Source: an uncultured Lachnospiraceae bacterium
GTDB taxonomy: Bacteria; Bacillota; Clostridia; Lachnospirales; Lachnospiraceae
Direction of reading: 5' to 3'
Assembly: GCA_900546325.1 (NCBI GenBank)
Contig: URCR01000042.1
Coordinates: 1 to 26,604 of the forward strand
Length of the DNA stretch: 26,604 bases
Part shown: positions 7,616-15,273 of the stretch, piece after piece
Layout: every line of letters begins with the position of its first letter
Numbering within the stretch: the first letter of the stretch is position 1
Made by a program: the position numbers and the translations under genes
Notes under the pieces: generated by a model
Databases searched by the model: none
What the model was told of the DNA's origin: nothing
The model's input: only the letters and a program-made list of their open reading frames with translations

Positions 7616-8270
7616 CTAGCTTTCCTTTATGGAACGTATCATCAAATCAGAAACGTCCACACTGTCTGGCTGTGACAGTGCATACAGCACTGCATTTGCG
7701 ATGACCTCCGGCTCCATTCCTGCAATCTTGTAAAACTCTTCCACCATGGTTTTTGTCTCAGAAGGCGCTATGGCGTTCAAAAGTTCTGTTTTTACCGCAC
7801 CGGGATAAATCGTCGTCGTGCGTATGTTGGTTTCCTCCATCACCGATTCCATCCGCAGGGAATCCAACATACTGCGGACAAAATGCTTAGTTCCCGAATA
7901 GACCGCATTCCCCGGAACAGATCTCGTTCCTGCAATGGAGGACGTCACGAGAATATGCCCCTTCTTTTGTGCTATAAATTCCGGCAAAACGGCTGCGATG
8001 GAATATAGGACTCCTTTTACGTTAATGTCTACCATGTTTCCCCAGTCATCTACTTTCAGCTCTGACATATTGCCGCCTGGCATAACTCCCGCGTTCGCAA
8101 ACAGGGCATCTATTTTCCCGAATTTTTCTTTTGTATAGGCTGCCAGCGCTTTCATATCCTCATAATCTGACACATCTGATTTCAGATATACTGCACTTTC
8201 TCCAATGTCCTGTGCCAGCTTTTGAAGCCGCTCCTGTGATAATGATTACTTTATTTTCTATTCCCTGCAT
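7616..8270 (-). pseudogene. Short-chain dehydrogenase/reductase with internal deletion
   Basis: From the ATG at 8268-8270 (GGAGG 8 nt upstream) the minus strand reads MQGIENKVIIITGA, the start of a classical SDR Rossmann fold. The frame then breaks at about 8228-8232, where it meets RLQKLAQDIGESAVYLKSDV in another frame, running on as an SDR to the stop at 7616. Downstream features are intact: NAG (FANAGVMPG), catalytic S in TSSIAG, YSGTK (Y-X3-K) and PGAVKTE. Roughly 25-30 codons are missing, including the glycine-rich TGXXXGXG cofactor loop, and the deletion shifts the frame. An internal start at 8173 would give a 185-residue protein unable to bind NAD(P). It is the fourth gene of unit C, after three flavodoxins. 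Confidence 0.85.
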
Positions 8271-8309
8271 TTTAGTTTCCTCCGTTTGTATTTTGTCAAT
8301 GTTCCTCTC

Positions 8310-9035
8310 TTAATATCCCAATTCCGAAATCCAGTCTGCCACATCGCCTGCCGCATTCTCTACATCTCGTTCGTTGGCGGTAAATCCGTCCTCAATAACC
8401 GTTGCATCCGGCTCCAGCTCCTGAATCGTTTCTATTGTTCCTGAAAAACGGCTACCGTTATGTACGTTAAATGGAATAATCGTCTTTCCTGAAAAGTCAT
8501 ATTCGTCAAAGAAACTGTACATGGCCTGTGGCATATCATACCACCAGGTAGGAAAGCCCACAAAAACGGTATCATAGCTGTCCAGATTTTCAAGCTGTGA
8601 AGTCAGCTCCGGTCTGGCGTCCTCATCCTGTTCTTCCTGTGCATAGTCGATCAGTTCCTCTCCGTCTGCCGGATACACCACATCTGTCTGAATGGAGAAT
8701 AAATCCCCTCCGGCATTTTCCTGGATCATATCTGCAATAGCCCGTACTCTTCCCTTTGCCTCTCCGTCTATCACAGAATAACTGGCAGAAGCGTCTGCAT
8801 CCACTCCGCTGTTTTCTCCTGCTGTAAAATAGGCGATCAGAATCTTTCCTCCACCGCTTGATGTATCTGTATCACTTGTTTCGGTATCTAAAGTCTCATT
8901 TACAGCGCCTGCTGTACTATTTGCCGTCTGGTTTTGCGTTCTGTTTTCCCCTTCTGAGGAACCACAGGCTGTCATCCCTGACGCAAGGACTGCTGTCATA
9001 CAAAGAGCTGCATATTTCCTTCTGTTTCTCATCAT
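8310..9035 (-). CDS. Flavodoxin-like lipoprotein 3 of unit C
   Basis: A 241-residue predicted lipoprotein: a signal peptide ending M-T-A-C24, an acidic Ser/Thr linker to about residue 62, then a flavodoxin fold. KILIAYFTAG begins the first strand, but the usual phosphate loop is replaced by a longer Asp/Ala/Ser-rich insert, as in the Flavodoxin_4-type family. FVGFPTWWYDMPQAMY and KTIIPFNVHNGSRFSG are the flavin-contacting segments. The protein would be anchored outside the membrane, unusual for flavodoxins. Its redox partner is unknown. It follows the flavodoxin at 9057 by 21 bp and ends 39 bp before the broken SDR. Confidence 0.87.
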   Translation of the reverse strand: MMRNRRKYAALCMTAVLASGMTACGSSEGENRTQNQTANSTAGAVNETLDTETSDTDTSSGGGKILIAYFTAGENSGVDADASASYSVIDGEAKGRVRAIADMIQENAGGDLFSIQTDVVYPADGEELIDYAQEEQDEDARPELTSQLENLDSYDTVFVGFPTWWYDMPQAMYSFFDEYDFSGKTIIPFNVHNGSRFSGTIETIQELEPDATVIEDGFTANERDVENAAGDVADWISELGY

Positions 9036-9056
9036 TCATTGCTCCTTTCCTATTTT

Positions 9057-9794
9057 CTATAATTTCAGGCTTTCCGCCCAGTCTGCCACCTCTTTTGCAC
9101 TGTCTGCAACATCATTTCTGGAAATGGAAAGACCATCGCCGCTTACCTGTGCATCTGGCTGAAGCTTGGCAATTGCACTTTCGGTTCTGGAAAAAACGCT
9201 TCCTCCGTGTGGGCAGAAGGGAATGATTGTTTTCCCAGCAAAATCGTATTCTTCTAAAAAGGTATAAAGCGCCTGCGGCATATCACCCCACCAGTTGGGA
9301 TATCCCAGCAAAATGGTGTCATACTGTTCTGGATTTTCTATATGAGTGGCTAATTCCGGTCTGGCGTCTTCGTCCTGCTCTTCTGCCGCCTGATCTACCA
9401 ATGGGTCGTGATCCAAAGGATACTGCTGTGTAGTTTCAATCCGAAATAAATCGCCGCCTATGGTTTCCTGTATGGTCTGCGCCATAAACTGAACGTTTCC
9501 CAGCACTTCCCCATCTCTTACCACCACGCTTGCACCTGAATTGGCGTCAATTCCATCTGTATCAATATCCTCCGGCATAGAAAAATAAGCAATTAGAATC
9601 CGACTGTCGGAAGTATCCTCCGTATCTGTATCCGTATTGATCTGCTCTGTGGTATTTTCCGGTTTCGTATCCAAAGTTTCCTGTGTATTTTTTGCCATAT
9701 CCCGACCATCCTGCGAAGAATCTTCTGCACCGCAGGCCGCCAATGCCAACGCCATGATTCCGGCTAACAATACTGCTGCTCTTTTCTGTTTCAT
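9057..9794 (-). CDS. Flavodoxin-like lipoprotein 2 of unit C
   Basis: A 245-residue predicted lipoprotein. MKQKRAAVLLAGIMALALAA leads to the lipobox L-A-A-C21. A Thr/Asp-rich linker follows to about residue 64. The flavodoxin domain starts RILIAYFSMPE and has a long insert (DIDTDGIDANSGASVVV) in place of the short phosphate loop. LLGYPNWWGDMPQALY and KTIIPFCPHGG are the other flavin-site segments, and the C-terminus ends in an amphipathic helix (EVADWAESLKL). It is clearly paralogous to the gene at 8310 (shared EEQDEDARPEL segment). Ribosome site AGGAGA. It lies 32 bp after the first flavodoxin of the unit. Probably an extracytoplasmic FMN carrier; function inferred. Confidence 0.88.
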   Translation of the reverse strand: MKQKRAAVLLAGIMALALAACGAEDSSQDGRDMAKNTQETLDTKPENTTEQINTDTDTEDTSDSRILIAYFSMPEDIDTDGIDANSGASVVVRDGEVLGNVQFMAQTIQETIGGDLFRIETTQQYPLDHDPLVDQAAEEQDEDARPELATHIENPEQYDTILLGYPNWWGDMPQALYTFLEEYDFAGKTIIPFCPHGGSVFSRTESAIAKLQPDAQVSGDGLSISRNDVADSAKEVADWAESLKL

Positions 9795-9826
9795 AGGCTT
9801 GTTCTCCTGTTCTGTGAGGGTAGTTC

Positions 9827-10501
9827 TTATAAGTTAGTTACAATTATATGAACCCATTCCTGCACATCCTCTGCCGATGCGCCTGAACGGAATCTCTCTC
9901 CGTCCTGCCAGTCTCCTGTTCCCGCCAGCTCTTCTAGCAGACTGCCGCTGTCACCCATACCGGAGGAAGAAGATGTTGCAAAAGGGATCACCTTTTTCCC
10001 TGTAAAGTCATTGGCTTCCACAAAACTGTCCACCGGCCATGCGGCAATTCCCCACCAGATTGGATAGCCGATAAAGACCGTATCATAAGAATCCCAATTC
10101 TCCACCGTAGAAGCTTCCAGCTCTACGTCTCTTAAATCTTCATTTTCATATTCACGGGATACCCGGCTTTCACTGTCTGTCCAGTCTAAATCTTCACTGC
10201 TGTACTGTTCTACTGGCTCCAGCTCAAATATATCGCCGCCTGTTGCCTCAGCAATAGCATTTGCAACCTCCTCCGTATTTCCGGTGGCAGAATAATAAAC
10301 CACCAGAATATTTCCTTCTTCTGCTGAAGCTGTACTGGATTTTTCTGTTTCAGCGTTTCCCACTTCAGCCGTTTCCACCGTATTTGTATCCTGATTCTGT
10401 TTTTCTGTATTATCTGCTGTATTCTCTGCTCCACAGCCTGCAAGCAGGGTCAGTGCGGCTGCACTCATTAAAATAAAAGAAATCATTTTTTTCGCTTTCA
10501 T
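9827..10501 (-). CDS. Flavodoxin-like lipoprotein 1 of unit C
   Basis: A 224-residue predicted lipoprotein with signal peptide and lipobox L-A-G-C23, followed by an Asn/Thr/Glu-rich linker to about residue 60. The domain has the canonical flavodoxin phosphate loop YYSATGNTEEVA, then FIGYPIWWGIAAWPV and KVIPFATSSSSGMGDS. Unlike the next two proteins it keeps the short, classical FMN loop. GAGGAG lies upstream of the ATG. It is the first gene after promoter copy C. Three consecutive surface flavodoxins of two subtypes suggest either different partners or a relay. Nothing in the sequence names the electron donor. Confidence 0.9.
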   Translation of the reverse strand: MKAKKMISFILMSAAALTLLAGCGAENTADNTEKQNQDTNTVETAEVGNAETEKSSTASAEEGNILVVYYSATGNTEEVANAIAEATGGDIFELEPVEQYSSEDLDWTDSESRVSREYENEDLRDVELEASTVENWDSYDTVFIGYPIWWGIAAWPVDSFVEANDFTGKKVIPFATSSSSGMGDSGSLLEELAGTGDWQDGERFRSGASAEDVQEWVHIIVTNL

Positions 10502-10538
10502 AGTTTACTTGCTCCTCTCCACTTATTTTTTCACTTTT

Positions 10539-10605
10539 ATTGTATCGGGAAACTGTATGATGCAGAAGTCTCCATTTGTTATGCAGTATAAACCTAAAGG
10601 TTTTA
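10539..10605 (-). promoter_or_regulatory. LysR-type promoter element, copy C
   Basis: On the minus strand the box AAAACCTTTAGGTTT is followed by exactly 17 bp (10573-10589), GAGACTTCT (10564-10572), exactly 19 bp and the -10 TACAAT (10539-10544). This copy has no hairpin between GAGACTTCT and the -10. It drives the three flavodoxin lipoproteins and the broken SDR. The box begins 5 bp after the stop codon of the truncated esterase at 10611. Confidence 0.75.
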
Positions 10606-10610
10606 ACTCT

Positions 10611-11129
10611 TTACTTTCCAAACAGCCAGCCCATAATTTCTTCATCAATGTTATAGCCAGAAAGAAAATACTCCACTAAGGCAATGGTCTGTCTGGCAGA
10701 AGTCCCTCCCCAGTCATCAAGCTGGGGCGCCACAATAATCATCTCGGAATTGTAATCCTGTGCCGTAAAGCCAAAGTCCTCTGTTTCCAAATTCACGCCT
10801 ACCCCTTGAAAATAAAGCCCCTGATATCCTGGAAGAGTAAAAAAGAGGGCATAGGGCTTTGTACCGTCATAGCTGTCCGGGATATACACGTTGTAATGAA
10901 TGTCTCCTTCCTCCTCGGAATGAAGTACATTGTCAATAAGAAATCCCCGGTATGTTTCCGTTCCTGCCGTAGCAGTTTTCATTTCTTTTGCAGAATCCGC
11001 ATCTGTCTGCTGCTCTGCTATACTGTTCTGCTGCAATCCATCGTCTTCTTTTTCCTGCACGGCATTGCATCCGCCAAGCGCCAATGTCACCGTCAGAACC
11101 CAGCCCGCCATAACAATATGTTTCTTCAT
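10611..11129 (-). CDS. Truncated lipoprotein alpha/beta hydrolase, lacks the catalytic half
   Basis: The start is the ATG at 11129 (GAGGTG 9 nt upstream), giving 172 residues with a signal peptide ending L-G-G-C. The mature part (YRGFLIDNVLHSEEEGDIHY, VYIPDSYDGTKPYALFFTLP, GLYFQGVGVNLETEDFGF, APQLDDWGGTSARQTI, YFLSGYNID) matches the N-terminal half of a surface esterase/PHB-depolymerase-like alpha/beta hydrolase. After YNIDEE, where relatives run into the strand leading to the GXSXG nucleophile, it ends after only EIMGWLFGK. No catalytic serine, acid or histidine is present, so it cannot be a working hydrolase. An in-frame internal deletion that kept the last few codons would explain this. 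It is the last gene of unit D, ending 6 bp from box C. Confidence 0.7.
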   Translation of the reverse strand: MKKHIVMAGWVLTVTLALGGCNAVQEKEDDGLQQNSIAEQQTDADSAKEMKTATAGTETYRGFLIDNVLHSEEEGDIHYNVYIPDSYDGTKPYALFFTLPGYQGLYFQGVGVNLETEDFGFTAQDYNSEMIIVAPQLDDWGGTSARQTIALVEYFLSGYNIDEEIMGWLFGK

Positions 11130-11286
11130 ATTTTGTTTCACCTCTTCATAAGCGACGATTGAAAGAACCGCACACACACCTACGAAAGCCCGAGCACTTT
11201 CTTCCAAAGTTCACTTTTTCATATTGTTCTTCCATAAACATACATAGAGGGGCAAGGATTTTCCCTGCCCCTCCTTGATTCTATTT

Positions 11287-11591
11287 CTAAAACTTCTTTG
11301 ATAGTTTCTCCGCTTCTTCATCCACCAGACCGTAGAACCTGTCAAGAACATTTCGGACAGAACCGCAAATATTATGCCAATATAAGGGTGATCCCATAAC
11401 AATGACTTCTGCCTGTTTCACCTTCTCAATAACTGCGGAAAGCTAATCATCAGAAAAGTTCTGTCCATAACTGCCGATTTTGTAATCGGTCAGACTCAGT
11501 GTTTCGTACTCCTTGTCTCGCAAAAGTATTTTTACAAGATCCGCTGTATTTCCATTTTATTGGGCCTTCTGTTTATAAATAAAATACCCAT
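11287..11591 (-). pseudogene. Broken NAD(P)H-dependent oxidoreductase (flavodoxin fold)
   Basis: The minus strand from the ATG at 11589-11591 (GGAGAG upstream) reads MGILFINRRPNK. A single-base loss near 11555-11558 shifts to NGNTADLVKILLRDKEYE and SLTDYKIGSYGQNFSDD, then hits an in-frame TAG at 11443-11445. Past the stop it continues SAVIEKVKQAEVIVMGSPLY and WHNICGSVRNVLDRFYGLV to a TAG at 11287. This is the first half of an NADPH-dependent FMN reductase/NAD(P)H dehydrogenase-type protein (normally about 180-200 residues). The phosphate loop NGSPNKNG is also mutated (NRRPNK). It has a frameshift, a nonsense codon and a 3' truncation. It sits 18 bp after the aldo/keto reductase at 11610. A GC-rich hairpin (11247-11273) lies beyond its end. 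Confidence 0.82.
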
Positions 11592-11609
11592 AACTTCTGC
11601 TCTCCTTTT

Positions 11610-12455
11610 CTATTTCTGTTCATCTACCGGAGGAACTATCTCCGCATACTGCTTTAATAATTCCGGAGAACTTGTATAATACCTCTTGTTCTGATTCAGC
11701 GCCTTGATCTCCTTTCTTTCCTCATCGGTCAGGGTAAAATCAAAGATAGAAAAATTATCCCTGATATGTTCCGGATTTTTTGAGCCTGGAATGACAATAT
11801 TTCCTTCCTGCACATGCCAGCGCAGAATTACCTGTGCCGGTGTTTTCCCGTATTTTTCTCCCAGCTTTGCAAACACTGGCTCCTGAAGCAGAGCCACATC
11901 TCCGTGTCCCAACGGATACCACGCCTGGATTACCATTTTTTCCTGCGCAAGAAATTTTTTTAATTCCCCTTCCTGTGCATATGGATGTACCTCTGTCTGT
12001 AATACGGCAGGTTTCACTTCACACAGGGAAAGGATCTCCCGTATCTGTTCCGAATCAAAATTGGAAAGTCCAATGGCTTTTACCTTGCCTTCCTTGTAAG
12101 CCTTCTCCATCAGACGATAACCTGCCACGTAATCTCCTGCCGGCTGGTGGATTAAAAGCAGGTCAATATAATCTGTCCCTAACCGTTCCAGTGTTTTTTC
12201 TACTGCGTCTTCCTGCTGGTAAAAAGATGGCCACAGCTTTGTTTCCAGGAAAATCTCTTCCCTTGCCACGCCTGACTTTTTCATAGCACGCCCTACGGCC
12301 TTTTCATTGACATAGGCATTTGCTGTGTCGATCAGACGGTATCCGTCTTTTAATGCGCTTAGCACTGCCGCCTCCGCCTCGTCTGGGGATAAAAGAAAAG
12401 TTCCGATTCCTGCCATTGGCATTTTCACTCCATTGTTTAATACTGTATATTCCAT
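11610..12455 (-). CDS. Aldo/keto reductase
   Basis: A 281-residue cytoplasmic NADPH-dependent aldehyde/ketone reductase with a complete catalytic tetrad: D43 and Y48 (DTANAY), K73 (ETKLW) and H103 (LIHQP). LSNFDSEQ and the C-terminal IVIPGSKNPEHIRDN are the NADPH-binding segments. Length and layout fit the AKR5-like 2,5-diketo-gluconate reductase/glyoxal reductase group. AGGAGG precedes the ATG. It is the third gene of unit D, 52 bp after the flavin reductase. It shares the N-terminal LNNGVKMPM and HQPXGDY segments with the aldo/keto reductase at 16370, so the two are paralogs. Confidence 0.93.
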   Translation of the reverse strand: MEYTVLNNGVKMPMAGIGTFLLSPDEAEAAVLSALKDGYRLIDTANAYVNEKAVGRAMKKSGVAREEIFLETKLWPSFYQQEDAVEKTLERLGTDYIDLLLIHQPAGDYVAGYRLMEKAYKEGKVKAIGLSNFDSEQIREILSLCEVKPAVLQTEVHPYAQEGELKKFLAQEKMVIQAWYPLGHGDVALLQEPVFAKLGEKYGKTPAQVILRWHVQEGNIVIPGSKNPEHIRDNFSIFDFTLTDEERKEIKALNQNKRYYTSSPELLKQYAEIVPPVDEQK

Positions 12456-12507
12456 GATTGATTCCTCCTGTAAATTATCTTTTTATTTGTTTTTTACTGT
12501 TTTCTGT

Positions 12508-13062
12508 TTATTTTAGTTTTTTCCCATCCTGAAAGGCATTGCCTACCCGCTCTCCCAGCTTATAATATCCGAAGTGCACAGTATCATAGGTAATCGGTGA
12601 GAACTTCTCCAAATCAATCTCTCCGTCATCTCCTAAAATCCCTTCCTCTGCACTGACATTTACAATCTTTCCGATAAACTTACTGCCGTCAAGCACCTGG
12701 GTAAGTTCGCACTCCAATGTAAGAGGGAGTTCATTAATTACCGGTGCATTTACAAAATCACTTTTTGTAGTGGTAAATCCTGCTTTCTGCATTTTCTCCG
12801 GTTCTGTATTGGCGGAGACAATCCCTACATAATCGCAGGCCGTCAAATGCTCCACATCTGCCACACTTATGGTAAATGCTTTTGTTTTCATCAGATTATC
12901 CGTCGTCTTGTGGCTGCTCAGATCCACAATGATTTCATCTCTTCCCACGATTCCGCCCCATGCGGCGTTCATGGCATTTGGTTTTCCGTTTTCATCATAG
13001 GTTCCGATAATCATTACCGGCTGTGGAAATAAGTACGGTTTTGATCCAAAATTTTTTCTCAT
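12508..13062 (-). CDS. Flavin reductase domain protein
   Basis: A 184-residue protein of the flavin reductase/FMN-binding split-barrel family. MRKNFGSKPYLFPQPVMIIG and the NAMNAAWGGIVGRDEIIVDL segment, followed by SSHKTTDNL, are the typical flavin-binding N-terminal half, and VDGSKFIG-like strands follow. Such proteins reduce FMN or FAD with NAD(P)H or bind FMN as a redox cofactor. The start overlaps the stop of the aldo/keto reductase by 4 bp (ATGA), with AAGGAGG inside that gene, showing translational coupling. Placed between two aldo/keto reductases, it may supply reduced flavin or act on the same substrate class; this is inference. Confidence 0.9.
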   Translation of the reverse strand: MRKNFGSKPYLFPQPVMIIGTYDENGKPNAMNAAWGGIVGRDEIIVDLSSHKTTDNLMKTKAFTISVADVEHLTACDYVGIVSANTEPEKMQKAGFTTTKSDFVNAPVINELPLTLECELTQVLDGSKFIGKIVNVSAEEGILGDDGEIDLEKFSPITYDTVHFGYYKLGERVGNAFQDGKKLK

Positions 13063-14075
13063 TTTTCTTCCTCCTTACGTGTCTCAACTCTGGAACCGCC
13101 GAACACTTCCGACAACTCCATCTCATTTAATGCTGCGTCCAGTTTTTTAATCTCCTCTTCCGAGAGCAGGACGTCTCCTGCTTTCAGATTTTCCTTCATT
13201 CTCTGGGGATTTCTCGTTCCCGGTATAGGTACGATATAGGGCTTTTTCCCGATCATCCATGCCAGGGAAATTTGCGCCGGAGTCACCTCCTTCTCCTGTG
13301 CCATATTCTCCAGTAAAGCCAAAAGATTCTCATTTTTCTTTAAGGCCTCTGCCTGGAACTGGGGCATTACGCTTCGGTAATCATACACGCTGTCAAAAAC
13401 GCTGTCTGTATGATACCGAGCGGACAATAAACCATTTGCCAATGGCGAAAACGCCACAAACCCGATTCCCAGCTCCTCCAATACAGAGAACAGCTCTTCA
13501 TGCCATCTGACCATCATGGAATATCGATTCTGAATCGCCGTCACCGGACATACCTTGTGTGCCCGCCGTATCACCTCTTCCGACGCTTCCGACAAGCCCC
13601 AGTAGGTAATCTTTCCCTCCTGCATCAATTCCAACATCACCCCTGCCACTTCCTCAATGGGAATGTTGGGATCTGTACGATGCTGGTAATATAAATCAAT
13701 GCGGTCGGTTCCAAGTCTTTTTAAAGAGCCCTCCACAGACGCCCGTATAATCTCTGGTCTGGAATTTGGGATCACCGGATGGTTGACTTCCTGCGCAGAC
13801 TTATCAAAGGAAATCCCAAACTTCGTGGCGATTACCACTTGATTCCGGTATGGTCTTAATGCCTCTCCCACCAGTTCTTCATTGGCGTGTGGATTTTCAT
13901 CTGTTCCATAGACCTCCGCCGTATCAAAAAAGGTATATCCCATTTCCACCGCCTGCCGGATCAGCCGGATTCCCTCCTGCCTGTCTAGCGGCTTACCATA
14001 GGCATGACTGATTCCCATACATCCAAACCCTACGGCTGATACCGAAAGATCTTTCCCCAATGTTCTGTATCTCAT
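13059..14075 (-). CDS. Aldo/keto reductase (Tas/YhdN-like)
   Basis: A 338-residue aldo/keto reductase of the longer, potassium-channel-beta/YhdN-like branch. The tetrad is visible: D51 and Y56 (DTAEVYG), K85 (ATKFG) and H132 (YYQHRTD). NRYSMMVRWHE and PIPGTRNPQRMKENL are cofactor-site segments. The ribosome site AAAGGAG lies 14 nt before the ATG, longer than usual. It is the first gene of unit D, directly after promoter D, and overlaps the next gene by 4 bp. It is not closely related to the other two aldo/keto reductases of the island. The substrate is unknown. Confidence 0.93.
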   Translation of the reverse strand: MRYRTLGKDLSVSAVGFGCMGISHAYGKPLDRQEGIRLIRQAVEMGYTFFDTAEVYGTDENPHANEELVGEALRPYRNQVVIATKFGISFDKSAQEVNHPVIPNSRPEIIRASVEGSLKRLGTDRIDLYYQHRTDPNIPIEEVAGVMLELMQEGKITYWGLSEASEEVIRRAHKVCPVTAIQNRYSMMVRWHEELFSVLEELGIGFVAFSPLANGLLSARYHTDSVFDSVYDYRSVMPQFQAEALKKNENLLALLENMAQEKEVTPAQISLAWMIGKKPYIVPIPGTRNPQRMKENLKAGDVLLSEEEIKKLDAALNEMELSEVFGGSRVETRKEEEK

Positions 14076-14110
14076 AACTGATTGATCATCTCCTTTATTG
14101 TTCTGTCTTT

Positions 14111-14176
14111 ATTATAATGGAAATCATTATCTGTCAGAAGTCTCCTTTAGTTTTCCAGTGTATACCTATGGGTTAT
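14111..14176 (-). promoter_or_regulatory. LysR-type promoter element, copy D
   Basis: On the minus strand the box ATAACCCATAGGTAT (14162-14176, with T-N11-A) is followed by exactly 17 bp, GAGACTTCT (14136-14144), exactly 19 bp and TATAAT (14111-14116). No hairpin is present in this copy. The box overlaps the stop codon of apbE (14173-14175), so unit E ends inside the regulatory site of unit D. Confidence 0.75.
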
Positions 14177-15273
14177 AACTGATTCAGCACATGGATTTTC
14201 ATATCCGAAAGATTCCCGGAAATGGAAAAATCATCCATCATACCTTCTGTCAGATAGATTTCTCCGTTCTTTGTCACAAGCAGCATCTCAAAATCCCGGT
14301 GTTCCTGCCAATACGCCTTTGCTCCCTCCAGCCCTTTTACAAAAAGCGCTGTGGATAAAGCGTCTCCCTGTTTTCCTTCATCTGCAATGATGGTAACTGC
14401 CGCCAGCTCGTTATCTGCCGGGTATCCGGTAGCCGGATCCAGGATATGGCCGTATCCTTTCCCGTCCTCACCCACGAAATAACGCTCATAGGCGCCGGAG
14501 GTTACCACTGCCTTGTCCGAGATTTCAAGCACTCCCAAATTTCCCTCCCCGAAAGGATTCCGAATCCCGAGTCTCCAGTTGTTTCCGTCCGTTCTGCTAC
14601 CCACTGCCTGAATGTTTCCGCCGATGTCTAAGAGTGCAGAAGTAATCCCCTCTTTCCGCAATAGATCAGCAGCAAGATCCCCGGCATAGCCTTTCCCTAC
14701 TGCTCCCAAATCCAATTTCATCCCCTCCGAAAGCTGGATCTGGTTTCCGTCTATGCGTACCTTGTCATACCCCACAAAAGGCATAAGCTCTGCCAGCTCC
14801 TCCTCTGCAGGAATGCGGTTTTCTCCTGTGGTAAAGCCCCATGCAGTCAGCACCGGGTAAATGGTGGGTTCCAAAGCTCCCTCCGTTTTTTCCGCCATAG
14901 CAAGGGCGTACCTCACGACCTCCGCCGTTTCATTGCTGACGGCAACTGCCTTTCCCTGGCTGTGGTTCACCTGATAGATTTCACTGTTTTCATCGGTTAC
15001 AGACCACAAACTCTCCAGTTCTTCCATCCTTTCCTCTGCGTTTTTCAGCGCCGCCGCTGCACCTTCTCCGTAAGCGGTAAAAGTCATAGAGGTGTCCATT
15101 CCGAAAAACTGTATCTTTACCGGTTCTTCTGTGCTTGGAGCTATTCCATTACAAGCAGTACACAGTATTGCAATGAGAAAGATACTTAAAATTCCTGCAA
15201 CAGCCCATTTCCACTTTCCACCTGTCTTTTTCTTCTCATTTTCTGTATCTTTCTTGATTGCTTTATTGCTCAT
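14173..15273 (-). CDS. apbE: FAD:protein FMN transferase (ApbE)
   Basis: A 366-residue predicted membrane-anchored or lipid-modified enzyme that transfers FMN from FAD onto Ser/Thr of extracytoplasmic flavoproteins. A basic N-terminus and one hydrophobic segment (about 22-40) lead to C41 (L-C-T-A-C, an imperfect lipobox). Family motifs are GMDTSMTF (about 58), KLDLGAVGKGYAGD (about 186-199), DIGGN (216), GYGHILDP with H276 and the metal-site GDALSTALFV (about 303-312). The start overlaps the DUF4405 gene by 11 bp, so the two are coupled. No obvious FMN-binding substrate protein is encoded in the window. It is the last gene of unit E. Confidence 0.95.
   Translation of the reverse strand: MSNKAIKKDTENEKKKTGGKWKWAVAGILSIFLIAILCTACNGIAPSTEEPVKIQFFGMDTSMTFTAYGEGAAAALKNAEERMEELESLWSVTDENSEIYQVNHSQGKAVAVSNETAEVVRYALAMAEKTEGALEPTIYPVLTAWGFTTGENRIPAEEELAELMPFVGYDKVRIDGNQIQLSEGMKLDLGAVGKGYAGDLAADLLRKEGITSALLDIGGNIQAVGSRTDGNNWRLGIRNPFGEGNLGVLEISDKAVVTSGAYERYFVGEDGKGYGHILDPATGYPADNELAAVTIIADEGKQGDALSTALFVKGLEGAKAYWQEHRDFEMLLVTKNGEIYLTEGMMDDFSISGNLSDMKIHVLNQL

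Noticed and set aside
9057..10501. S-G-A-S motifs in two surface flavodoxins as possible ApbE targets
   Set aside because: They resemble the flavinylation motif, but as far as I recall similar residues occur at these positions in ordinary flavodoxin-like proteins, and the required FMN-binding domain context is missing.
11247..11273. GC-rich hairpin (8-bp stem plus two inner pairs)
   Set aside because: There is no T-run on the minus strand, so it is not called a terminator; it may still be an RNA structure between two broken genes.
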